Positions 16,974-23,374 of a stretch of 23,374 nucleotides of DNA are shown here, one piece after another. Numbering within the stretch: position 1 is the stretch's first letter; each line of letters begins with the position of its first letter. The DNA is from Neisseria lactamica NS19 (GTDB lineage: Bacteria > Pseudomonadota > Gammaproteobacteria > Burkholderiales > Neisseriaceae). The position numbers and the translations under genes are program-made. The stretch spans positions 1 to 23,374 of the forward strand of contig AEPI01000064.1 in assembly GCA_000193795.2 (NCBI GenBank), in the 5' to 3' direction. The notes beneath the pieces were generated by a model. The model did no database searches. It saw only the letters and a program-made list of their open reading frames with translations, and was not told the origin of the DNA.

Positions 16974-17222
16974 TCATACCCGTCTGATTTTTTCAAGCAT
17001 CGGGATAAGGTGCCCTTTGTCCGTTTCCGAATGCCCGTTAATCAAGGCAAGCAATTCTTGATCTTGAAATTCAAGGATTTCGGAAAACTCAGACAGCTCT
17101 TTATCGCTCAAATGCTCGAATTCTTTTTCCATAAACCTGCCGAAGATTAAATCTAATTCCAACAATCCCCGGCGGGTTTGAAAACGGATTTTCCGTTTGG
17201 CAATATCGTCAAAAACCATCAT
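16974..17222 (-). CDS. sdhE: Succinate dehydrogenase assembly factor SdhE (CptB-like)
   Basis: Small protein that helps insert FAD covalently into SdhA. 82 residues, all-helical in character, with the family motif RGxxE as RGLLE at residues 18-22, followed by LDLIFGRF. ATG 17222 lies three bases after the sdhB stop with only a weak upstream AAGAA, so translation is probably coupled to sdhB; the next codon is also ATG. Its position last in the sdh operon fits its role. Confidence 0.9.
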   Translation of the reverse strand: MMVFDDIAKRKIRFQTRRGLLELDLIFGRFMEKEFEHLSDKELSEFSEILEFQDQELLALINGHSETDKGHLIPMLEKIRRV

Positions 17223-17225
17223 TTC

Positions 17226-17933
17226 TTAAACGGCTCGTTTCAACATAATCTCTTTAATCTTACCGATGGCACGGGTCGGATTCAAGTGTTTGGGGCATAC
17301 GTCCACACAGTTCATAATGGTGTGGCAGCGGAACAAACGGTACGGATCGTTCAAATTGTCCAAACGCTCATTAGTGATGGTATCGCGGCTGTCCGCAATG
17401 AAGCGGTAGGCGTTCAGCAAGCCGGACGGACCGACGAATTTGTCGGGATTCCACCAGAACGACGGGCAGGCGGTCGAACAGCAGGCGCACAAAATACATT
17501 CGTACAAACCGTCCAACTCTTTGCGCTCTTCCTGAGTTTGCAGACGCTCTTTGTCCGCATCAATCGGATTGTCGTTAACGACATAAGGTTTGATGGAATG
17601 ATATTGCTTGAAGAACTGGGTCATATCCACAATCAGATCGCGGATGACGGGCAGACCCGGAAGAGGACGGATTTTGACCGGCTGTTTCAAGCTGCGCAAA
17701 TCGGTCAGACACGCCAAGCCGTTTTTACCGTTGATGTTCATACCGTCCGATCCGCAAATCCCTTCGCGGCAGGAGCGGCGGAAAGACAAGGTATCGTCTT
17801 GTGCTTTCAGGCGCACCAGCGCGTCCAAAAGTTTCACGTCGGTTGGTTCCAATTCCAACTCGTAACGCTGCATATAAGGCTTGGCATCAACGTCTGGGTT
17901 GTAACGGTAAATTTCAAAACTCATTTTTTCCAT
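17226..17933 (-). CDS. sdhB: Succinate dehydrogenase iron-sulfur subunit
   Basis: Carries electrons from the flavin of SdhA to quinone through three clusters. 235 residues from ATG 17933, preferred because AAGGAA lies about eight bases upstream; an earlier in-frame ATG at 17963 would overlap that site. The [2Fe-2S] ligands are C55, C60, D63 and C75 in CREGICGSDG...C. The [4Fe-4S] and [3Fe-4S] ligands lie in CILCACCSTACP and CHTIMNCVDVCP. It is separated from sdhA by 119 bases holding a strong hairpin and a TATAAT box. Confidence 0.97.
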   Translation of the reverse strand: MEKMSFEIYRYNPDVDAKPYMQRYELELEPTDVKLLDALVRLKAQDDTLSFRRSCREGICGSDGMNINGKNGLACLTDLRSLKQPVKIRPLPGLPVIRDLIVDMTQFFKQYHSIKPYVVNDNPIDADKERLQTQEERKELDGLYECILCACCSTACPSFWWNPDKFVGPSGLLNAYRFIADSRDTITNERLDNLNDPYRLFRCHTIMNCVDVCPKHLNPTRAIGKIKEIMLKRAV

Positions 17934-17974
17934 GAGAAGTGTTCCTTTTCTCATCAACTGCACAATGATTTTGT

Positions 17975-17980
17975 ATTATA
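17975..17980 (-). promoter_or_regulatory. Candidate -10 box for sdhB-sdhE
   Basis: A perfect TATAAT on the minus strand lies 42 bases upstream of the sdhB start and downstream of the sdhA hairpin. No good -35 hexamer is found at the usual distance, so this is a weak promoter call. Confidence 0.35.
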
Positions 17981-18013
17981 AATTCAAGCAGTTCAATGTA
18001 GGTATGGTTAGGT

Positions 18014-18046
18014 TTCAGACGGCCTTTGGGGCAAAGGCCGTCTGAA
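18014..18046 (-). terminator. Fifteen-base-pair uptake-sequence hairpin between sdhA and sdhB
   Basis: TTCAGACGGCCTTTG (18014-18028) and its exact reverse complement (18032-18046) enclose a three-base loop, just beyond the sdhA stop. It is the strongest hairpin in the window, yet lies inside an operon. There is no clear T run after it on the minus strand. Confidence 0.75.
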
Positions 18047-18052
18047 AAGGCA

Positions 18053-19816
18053 TCAATAAACGCGCTTGGCCGGTTTGATGTATTCCACGCTCAAAGGCTT
18101 GGTGTGTACCGGTTTGTAAGACAAGGTATTGGTGTCCGAATGATACAGGGTGTGTTTCATCCAATTTTCGTCATCGCGCTCAGGATGATCGTCTGAAGCG
18201 TGCGCGCCGCGCGATTCTTTACGCGCTTCTGCAGACACCAAAGTCGCTTTCGCCACTTCAATCAGATTATCTAATTCCAAAGCTTCGATACGCGCGGTAT
18301 TCCACACTTTGCTCTTGTCTTTGATTTCGGTACGTTTCACGCGCTCGGCAATCTCCATCACCTGTTTCACGCCCTCTGCCAAAATCGCATCGGTACGGAA
18401 CACGCCGGCATGCAGTTGGACAGAACGTTGCAACTCGCGACGCAAAGCATCGACGTTTTCGCCGCCGGTTTGGTTATCCAAGCGTTCGATACGTTGGCGG
18501 GTCAACTCGCCCGCATCGGCAGGCAGGGGTTTCCAATCGCTTTGCTCTTTGATGAATTTAATCATACTGTCGCCGGCAGCTTTGCCGAACACCACCAAGT
18601 CAAGCAGGGAGTTAGTACCCAAGCGGTTCGCACCGTGTACGGAAGCACAGGCGCACTCGCCCGCCGCATACAGACCTTTTACAGGTACTTCGTAATCTTC
18701 ACCTTGCGGCACAACAACTTCGCCGTGGTAATTGGTCGGAATGCCGCCCATCATGTAGTGGGTAGTCGGTACAACCGGAATCGGGTCTTTAATCGGATCG
18801 ATACCGGCAAACTGGATGGAAATCTCGCGGATGCCCGGCAGTTTTTCCATGATTTTTTCTGCGCCGATATGGTCGATTTTCAGCAAGACGTGGTCTTTGT
18901 TTTTGCCGCAACCGCGACCTTCGTAGATTTCCATCGCCATCGCGCGGGAAACCACATCACGGGAAGCCAAGTCTTTTACGGTCGGCGCATAGCGTTCCAT
19001 AAAGCGTTCGCCGTCGGCGTTCAACAGAATACCGCCCTCGCCGCGTACGCCTTCTGTAATCAACACGCCCGCACCAGCCACACCGGTCGGGTGGAATTGC
19101 CAAAACTCCATATCTTCCAACGGAATGCCCGCACGGGCGCAAATGCCCAAACCGTCGCCGGTATTCATATAGGCATTGGTGGAAGACGCATAAATACGGC
19201 CGCCGCCGCCGGTAGCAAACATCACGGCTTTAGCGTGGAAAATATAAACTTCGCCGGTTTCCATTTCCATGGCGGTTACACCGACCACGTCGCCGTTTTC
19301 ATCGCGAATCAAATCTTGCGCCGTCCATTCCACAAAGAATTGTGTGTTGGCACGGACGTTTTGTTGGTACAAAGTATGCAGCATTGCATGACCTGTACGG
19401 TCGGCAACCGCGCAGGCGCGTTCTACCGCGCGTTTACCGTGTTCGGCGGTATGGCCGCCGAAAGGACGTTGGTAGATCTTACCGCTTTCCACACGGTCAA
19501 AAGGCATACCCATATGTTCCAACTCAATTACTGCTTCGGGTGCGGCGCGGCACATAAACTCAATCGCGTCTTGGTCGCCCAACCAGTCGGAACCTTTGAC
19601 GGTATCATACATATGCCAATCCCAACGGTCTTCCTGCACATTACCCAATGAAGCGGAAATACCGCCTTGAGCCGCTACAGTATGAGATCGGGTCGGGAAT
19701 ACCTTAGACAAAACGGCACAATTCAGACCGGATTTGGATAATTGGAGGGCTGCGCGTAAACCTGCACCACCACCGCCGACAATCACGGCATCAAACTTGC
19801 GAACAGGAAAACCCAT
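18053..19816 (-). CDS. sdhA: Succinate dehydrogenase flavoprotein subunit
   Basis: Oxidises succinate to fumarate using covalently bound FAD. 587 residues from ATG 19816, which lies two bases after the sdhD stop; an upstream in-frame TTG (19828) would overlap sdhD and is not needed. The FAD site is VIVGGGGAGLRAA (about 11-23), the covalent flavin histidine is H45 in RSHTVAAQGG, and the substrate site includes FHPTGV and HGANRLGTNSLLD. In N. meningitidis sdh mRNA is known to be repressed through the Fur-controlled sRNA NrrF; I did not locate that target site here. Confidence 0.98.
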   Translation of the reverse strand: MGFPVRKFDAVIVGGGGAGLRAALQLSKSGLNCAVLSKVFPTRSHTVAAQGGISASLGNVQEDRWDWHMYDTVKGSDWLGDQDAIEFMCRAAPEAVIELEHMGMPFDRVESGKIYQRPFGGHTAEHGKRAVERACAVADRTGHAMLHTLYQQNVRANTQFFVEWTAQDLIRDENGDVVGVTAMEMETGEVYIFHAKAVMFATGGGGRIYASSTNAYMNTGDGLGICARAGIPLEDMEFWQFHPTGVAGAGVLITEGVRGEGGILLNADGERFMERYAPTVKDLASRDVVSRAMAMEIYEGRGCGKNKDHVLLKIDHIGAEKIMEKLPGIREISIQFAGIDPIKDPIPVVPTTHYMMGGIPTNYHGEVVVPQGEDYEVPVKGLYAAGECACASVHGANRLGTNSLLDLVVFGKAAGDSMIKFIKEQSDWKPLPADAGELTRQRIERLDNQTGGENVDALRRELQRSVQLHAGVFRTDAILAEGVKQVMEIAERVKRTEIKDKSKVWNTARIEALELDNLIEVAKATLVSAEARKESRGAHASDDHPERDDENWMKHTLYHSDTNTLSYKPVHTKPLSVEYIKPAKRVY

Positions 19817-19818
19817 AC

Positions 19819-20160
19819 TTACCCCCAAATCACTTTAACTGAATACACCAGGCAGCCGACCAGCCAAACGATGGTGGCAACCTGCAAAAACAAACGCACG
19901 CCGAAGGGTTTGATATAGTCCATCCACAAGTCGCGAATACCTACCCAAGCATGCAAAAATACGGCGATGAAGCTCACTTGGGTAAACACTTTTACCCAAG
20001 TTTGACTAAAAAATGCCTGCCATGCCGAATATTCTTTAGGCAGGGCAAACAAAACCACTAAAAGTGCAACGGTATAAATCAACATAATAACCGCAGTCGC
20101 ACGCTGCATTGCCCAATCGCGCAAACCGTAATGGGCACCGGTCAATTTACGTTCTACCAT
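19819..20160 (-). CDS. sdhD: Succinate dehydrogenase membrane anchor subunit D
   Basis: Together with SdhC it binds heme b and quinone in the inner membrane. 113 residues with three hydrophobic segments (about 22-42, 56-72 and 90-110) and the conserved HAWVGIRDLWMDY segment between the second and third. Its ATG overlaps the sdhC stop (ATGGTAG), so the two are translationally coupled; the sdhA start follows two bases after its own stop. Confidence 0.95.
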   Translation of the reverse strand: MVERKLTGAHYGLRDWAMQRATAVIMLIYTVALLVVLFALPKEYSAWQAFFSQTWVKVFTQVSFIAVFLHAWVGIRDLWMDYIKPFGVRLFLQVATIVWLVGCLVYSVKVIWG

Positions 20161-20531
20161 AATAAAGCTCCCAAAACGACAGTCAAAACCAATGCGGAAG
20201 CAAATACGGCTTTAGCGGTATTGCGCGCAGTATTCAGCTCGAGGCCTTTGTGTGCATCCAAAAATAAAAAGCGGATACCGGCGAGGAAATGGTGCAGATA
20301 AGCCCACAATACACCGATTAAAACCAGTTTGACCAAAGGATGGGAAACAATGGCACGGTAAGTTTCAAATGCAGACTCTTGACTTAGGGTGCCGGACAGG
20401 AAATACAGCAGGAAAGGCAGCATAATAAACAGCCCGACCCCGCTGATGCGGTGAAGGATGGAAACTATCCCGGGTATCGGCAGACGGATGTTCGGCAAAT
20501 CCAGATAAACAGGACGCGGTTTGACAGACAT
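20154..20531 (-). CDS. sdhC: Succinate dehydrogenase cytochrome b556 subunit
   Basis: Heme-binding anchor. 125 residues from ATG 20531, chosen because GAGGAA lies just upstream and the product then begins MSVKPRPVYLDL, typical of the family. The family signature is seen in SILHRISGVGLF and LHHFLAGIRFLFLD, with three membrane segments. It is first in sdhCDAB-sdhE. The upstream 20532-20766 is AT-rich and should hold the operon promoter, but I cannot define boxes with confidence. Confidence 0.95.
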   Translation of the reverse strand: MSVKPRPVYLDLPNIRLPIPGIVSILHRISGVGLFIMLPFLLYFLSGTLSQESAFETYRAIVSHPLVKLVLIGVLWAYLHHFLAGIRFLFLDAHKGLELNTARNTAKAVFASALVLTVVLGALLW

Positions 20532-20766
20532 AGTCAATTCCTCTGTAGTTATATATCGACTCAAAAACCGTAAGCCCATTGTTACACCAGGCTACATAAA
20601 CGTTAATTTACCTGTTTTATCTCATTTTGAACAGTGTATTTTAAAAACAAACTGATAGATTTTGACAAACACGCGTGAAAACAGCAGATTAAAAAACGGA
20701 TTTCTGATATGCCCCTTTCCCCCTTGCCTGAAATATCAACATCAATTTCAATTACAGAAAGATAAA

Positions 20767-20794
20767 ATGCCGTCTGAGAAATTTCAGACGGCAT
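20767..20794 (-). terminator. Uptake-sequence hairpin after the dehydrogenase gene
   Basis: ATGCCGTCTGAG (20767-20778, last base off consensus) and TTCAGACGGCAT (20783-20794) form a stem of about 11 base pairs, 14 bases beyond the stop of the upstream dehydrogenase gene and before sdhC. Confidence 0.8.
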
Positions 20795-20808
20795 TCTTCA
20801 CACATTAA

Positions 20809-22211
20809 TCAAATTTTTAATTTGGCGGCGGCATCGCGCAAAGCGGTACGCAAACCTTCCTCGATAACGGGATGGTAGAACGGCATATCCAGCATTTGCT
20901 CAACAGTCATCTTCATTTGATGCGCCCATGCCAACAGGTGCGCCAAATGTTCGGCGGCAGGGCCTACGATTTCCGCGCCGATGAAGCGGCCGGTGGCTTT
21001 TTCGGCATACAGGCGCATATGACCTTTATTTACCAGCATCACGCGGCTGCGGCCTTGGTTTTTGAACGATACTTCGCCGATGACAAATTCGTCGGCTTGG
21101 TATTGCGCGGCAACCTGCGCGTATTTCAAACCGACAAAGCCGATTTGCGGACTGGTAAACACCACACCGATGGTGCTGCGGCGCAAACCGCCGCCGATAT
21201 TCGGGTAGCGGCCGGCATTGTCGCCGGCAATCTTGCCTTGGTCGGCAGCTTCGTGCAGCAGAGGCAGTTGGTTGGACGCATCACCCGCGATGAAGATATG
21301 CGGAATGCTGGTCTGCATGGTCAGCGGATCGGCAACGGGTACGCCGCGTGCGTCTTTATCGATATTAATGTTTTCCAAACCGATATTGTCAACGTTTGGA
21401 CGGCGGCCTACGGCTGCCAGCATATATTCGCCAACAAATACACCTTTTTCGCCGTCCTGCTCCCAATGGACTTCTACATTGCCGTCTGCGTCGAGTTTGA
21501 CCTCGGTTTTGGCATCCAAATGCAGTTTCAATTCTTCGCCAAACACGGCTTTCGCCTCGTCTGAAACAACGGGGTCGGAAATGCCGCCGATGATGCCGCC
21601 CAAACCGAAAATCTCGACTTTCACGCCCAAACGGTGCAATGCCTGACCCAATTCCAAACCGATAACGCCCGGCCCGAACACGGCAACACTCTTAGGCAGC
21701 GTATCCCACGAAAAAACGTCGTCGTTGATAATCAAACGATCGCCCAAAGACTGCCACTGCGGCAGGATGACGGGACGCGAGCCGGTGGCAATCACGAAAC
21801 TTTTTGCCGTGATTTGGGTATGGTCGTCGATTTGGACGGTATGTTCGTCGATAAATTTGGCCGAGCCCATAATGCGCTTGTCGGCAGGCCACTCTTCCAC
21901 ATCGGCAACGACAAAACCGACAAAACGGTCGCGCTCGGATTTGACGCGGCGCATCACTTCTTCGCCGTTGACAACGATGCTGTCTTTGTCCAAATGCACA
22001 CCGAACGGGTCGGTATGCAATGCATGATGGCGCGCTTCTGCGGCGGCAATCAAGAGTTTGGAAGGCATACAGCCCACGCGCGCGCAGGTCGTGCCGAACA
22101 CGTTGTTTTCAATCAGGTAAACATTGTCCGAATGTAAACGGGCATTGCGAAACGCGCCCATACCGGCAGTACCGCCGCCGATTACGACGACATCTGCTTG
22201 AATTTTTTCAT
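20809..22211 (-). CDS. Dihydrolipoyl-dehydrogenase-like flavoprotein with a frameshifted start
   Basis: A class I pyridine-nucleotide disulfide oxidoreductase. The core reads VVVIGGGTAGMGAF (FAD site), GTTCARVGCMPSK (redox disulfide, with CARVGC instead of the usual CLNVGC), FGPGVIGLELGQAL (NAD site), IFIAGDA and a C-terminal FYHPVIEEGL with His and Glu. The best start is ATG 22209-22211, with AAGGA eight bases upstream, but six A follow it and put it out of frame; seven A would give M-K-K-I-Q-A-D-V and 467 residues. The in-frame start at 22302 has no ribosome site and would translate an uptake sequence, so I reject it. The gene lies away from any 2-oxoacid dehydrogenase genes and beside the peroxiredoxin-glutaredoxin gene. 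Its true substrate is therefore uncertain. Confidence 0.85.
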
Positions 22212-22264
22212 AATCTTTGTCCTTCCGTTTTGTCTGAAACACTGCCGACACGGAACATATCGGC

Positions 22265-22276
22265 TTCAGACGGCAT
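22265..22276 (-). other. Single uptake sequence upstream of the dehydrogenase gene
   Basis: ATGCCGTCTGAA on the minus strand, 54 bases upstream of the probable start at 22211. Its place in non-coding DNA supports the shorter start. Confidence 0.85.
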
Positions 22277-22364
22277 TTAAATATTTTCCCAATCAAAAAC
22301 ATTATTCAGATAAATAAAACAAAATTTCGATTGAGTGCAACAATATCCAAATCCTCTTATAAAT

Positions 22365-22411
22365 ATAGAGTTATTCGGAGCGGTAGTGTAGAACCGCCCG
22401 AATAACTCTAT
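22365..22411 (-). terminator. Long hairpin downstream of the peroxiredoxin gene
   Basis: The arms 22365-22384 and 22393-22411 pair over 19 base pairs (ATAGAGTTATTCGG with CCGAATAACTCTAT, plus GCGGT with ACCGC) with one bulged base and an eight-base loop. It is not built from uptake sequences. It begins 47 bases beyond the prx stop and could be its terminator; no long T run follows. Confidence 0.65.
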
Positions 22412-22457
22412 CCGGTATATCAGACAGTTTAATCAAACTGCCTTAAACAAACAGCTA

Positions 22458-23195
22458 TCAGTTTTTAGCCAAGTAAGCTTCCAAATCTTCGCTGCCGCCG
22501 ATGTATTTGCCGCCGATGAAGACTTGAGGGGCAGTCATCTTACCGGTAATGGCGCGAACGGAAGTAACGGTTGCATCTTTGCCCAATACGATTTCTTCGT
22601 AAGACAGACCTTTGTCTTGCAAAGCTTGTTTGGCTTTGGCGCAGAATTGGCAGCCAGGTTTGGTAAAGATGGCAACAGACTCTTGAGCCTTCCAATCGGG
22701 AGCAACAAATTTCAGCATAGTATCTGCATCAGATACTTTGAAAGGATCACCCGGTTCTTCAGGCTCGATGAACATTTTTTCTACCACGCCGTCGTTAACC
22801 AGCATGGAGTAACGCCAAGAGCGTTTGCCGAAGCCCAAGTCTTCTTTACCGACCAGCATGCCCATGCCTTCGGTAAATTCGCCGTTGCCGTCAGGAATCA
22901 TGTAGATGTTGTCGGATTCTTCTTCGGCAGCCCAAGCGTTCATTACGAAAGTATCGTTTACAGATACGCAGTAGATTGCATCAACGCCGTTTTCTTTGAA
23001 CGCGCCGAACAATTCGTTGTAACGCGGCAGGTGGGAAGAAGAACAAGTCGGGGTAAATGCGCCGGGCAGAGAGAATACGACTACTTTTTTGCCTTTGAAC
23101 AAATCATCGGTAGACACATCTTTCCAAGTGTCGCCGACGCGGGTGCGGAATACTACGGAAGGTACTTTTTGACCGGTACGATCTTGCAAAGCCAT
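22458..23195 (-). CDS. prx: Peroxiredoxin-glutaredoxin fusion
   Basis: Reduces hydrogen peroxide and alkyl peroxides, using its own glutaredoxin domain and glutathione as electron source. 245 residues from ATG 23195, chosen because AAGGAG lies just upstream; an in-frame start 22 codons earlier is not supported. The Prx5-type domain covers about 1-165 with the peroxidatic cysteine C51 in PGAFTPTCSSSHLP. The glutaredoxin domain covers about 172-245 with the CxxC pair C182/C185 in GCQFC and TAPQVFIGG. This hybrid is known from Haemophilus and Neisseria. It is transcribed towards the second dehydrogenase gene. In gonococcus prx belongs to the OxyR regulon. Confidence 0.96.
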   Translation of the reverse strand: MALQDRTGQKVPSVVFRTRVGDTWKDVSTDDLFKGKKVVVFSLPGAFTPTCSSSHLPRYNELFGAFKENGVDAIYCVSVNDTFVMNAWAAEEESDNIYMIPDGNGEFTEGMGMLVGKEDLGFGKRSWRYSMLVNDGVVEKMFIEPEEPGDPFKVSDADTMLKFVAPDWKAQESVAIFTKPGCQFCAKAKQALQDKGLSYEEIVLGKDATVTSVRAITGKMTAPQVFIGGKYIGGSEDLEAYLAKN

Positions 23196-23278
23196 TTTGA
23201 GCTCCTTAATAGATTGGTTTGGGAAATAATTGTGAATCGCTGGGCATTCTACCCCAGGCAAAATGATTTGTATAATTT

Positions 23279-23311
23279 ATAGTTCAAATAATATAAATTA
23301 TTTAAAACTAT
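23279..23311. promoter_or_regulatory. AT-rich palindrome upstream of prx
   Basis: ATAG (23279-23282) and CTAT (23308-23311) bound an inverted repeat (ATAGTT...AATAAT, then ATTATT...AACTAT) located 84-116 bases upstream of the prx start. The outer half-sites match OxyR-type ATAG/CTAT, but the 33-base span differs from the canonical 37. A regulator site is possible. The rest of 23196-23374 shows nothing else I can name. Confidence 0.35.
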
Positions 23312-23374
23312 CAAATACAACTCCGATTTGCCTGTCCCCCACATATAAAGCCGAATTAGAGAAAAACAAGCTGC

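Noticed and set aside
20603..20794. 63-residue minus-strand frame upstream of sdhC
   Set aside because: It starts within an uptake-sequence hairpin, lacks a ribosome site and covers the expected sdhC promoter region.
22212..22302. N-terminal extension of the dehydrogenase from an upstream ATG at 22302
   Set aside because: There is no ribosome site, an uptake sequence would be translated, and the extension has no similarity to the family N-terminus.
1..23374. tRNA, rRNA, riboswitch or complete insertion sequence
   Set aside because: No cloverleaf, rRNA motif, known riboswitch core or intact transposase with terminal repeats was seen on either strand.

Overview
The window is chromosomal DNA from a Neisseria of the meningitidis/lactamica/gonorrhoeae clade. 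The evidence is many copies of the 12-base DNA uptake sequence (ATGCCGTCTGAA and its AG variant), dRS3/NIME repeats, a Correia element, and a block of TCA-cycle genes in a typical neisserial order. I cannot fix the species. The NIME array favours N. meningitidis or a close commensal, but that is an inference.

Layout. 1-635: no gene; it holds a head-to-tail NIME array of three units with an exact 147-base period. 690-1430 (-): psd, cut short by a stop codon 17 codons before what looks like its old end. 1585-4435 (+): uvrA, broken by one extra base in an A7 run and carrying a G9 run near its 3' end. 4456-5911 (+): an AT-rich P-loop ATPase gene, split by a single-base frameshift. About 5930-6690: inverted repeats and a degraded REP-associated tyrosine transposase (RAYT). 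6807-6912: a 106-base Correia element. About 4.25-6.2 kb looks like an imported accessory segment.

7023-23195 is metabolic core, all on the minus strand. In transcription order it is prx (peroxiredoxin-glutaredoxin), a second lipoamide-dehydrogenase-like gene, sdhC-sdhD-sdhA-sdhB-sdhE, gltA, sucA-sucB-lpdA, a small membrane protein, and sucC-sucD. Together these give citrate synthase, the whole 2-oxoglutarate dehydrogenase complex (E1, E2, E3), succinyl-CoA ligase and succinate dehydrogenase with its FAD assembly factor. Gene groups are separated by inverted uptake sequences that form terminator-like hairpins.

The strongest observation is a set of reading-frame breaks, most at short A/T homopolymers. 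They affect uvrA, the ATPase gene, the 9.2-9.45 kb membrane-protein gene and the start codon of the 20.8-22.2 kb dehydrogenase gene. Each can be restored by one base. They are either real frame variation or homopolymer errors in the assembly, and this must be settled before any knock-out is believed. I found no RNA gene, CRISPR array or complete mobile element.
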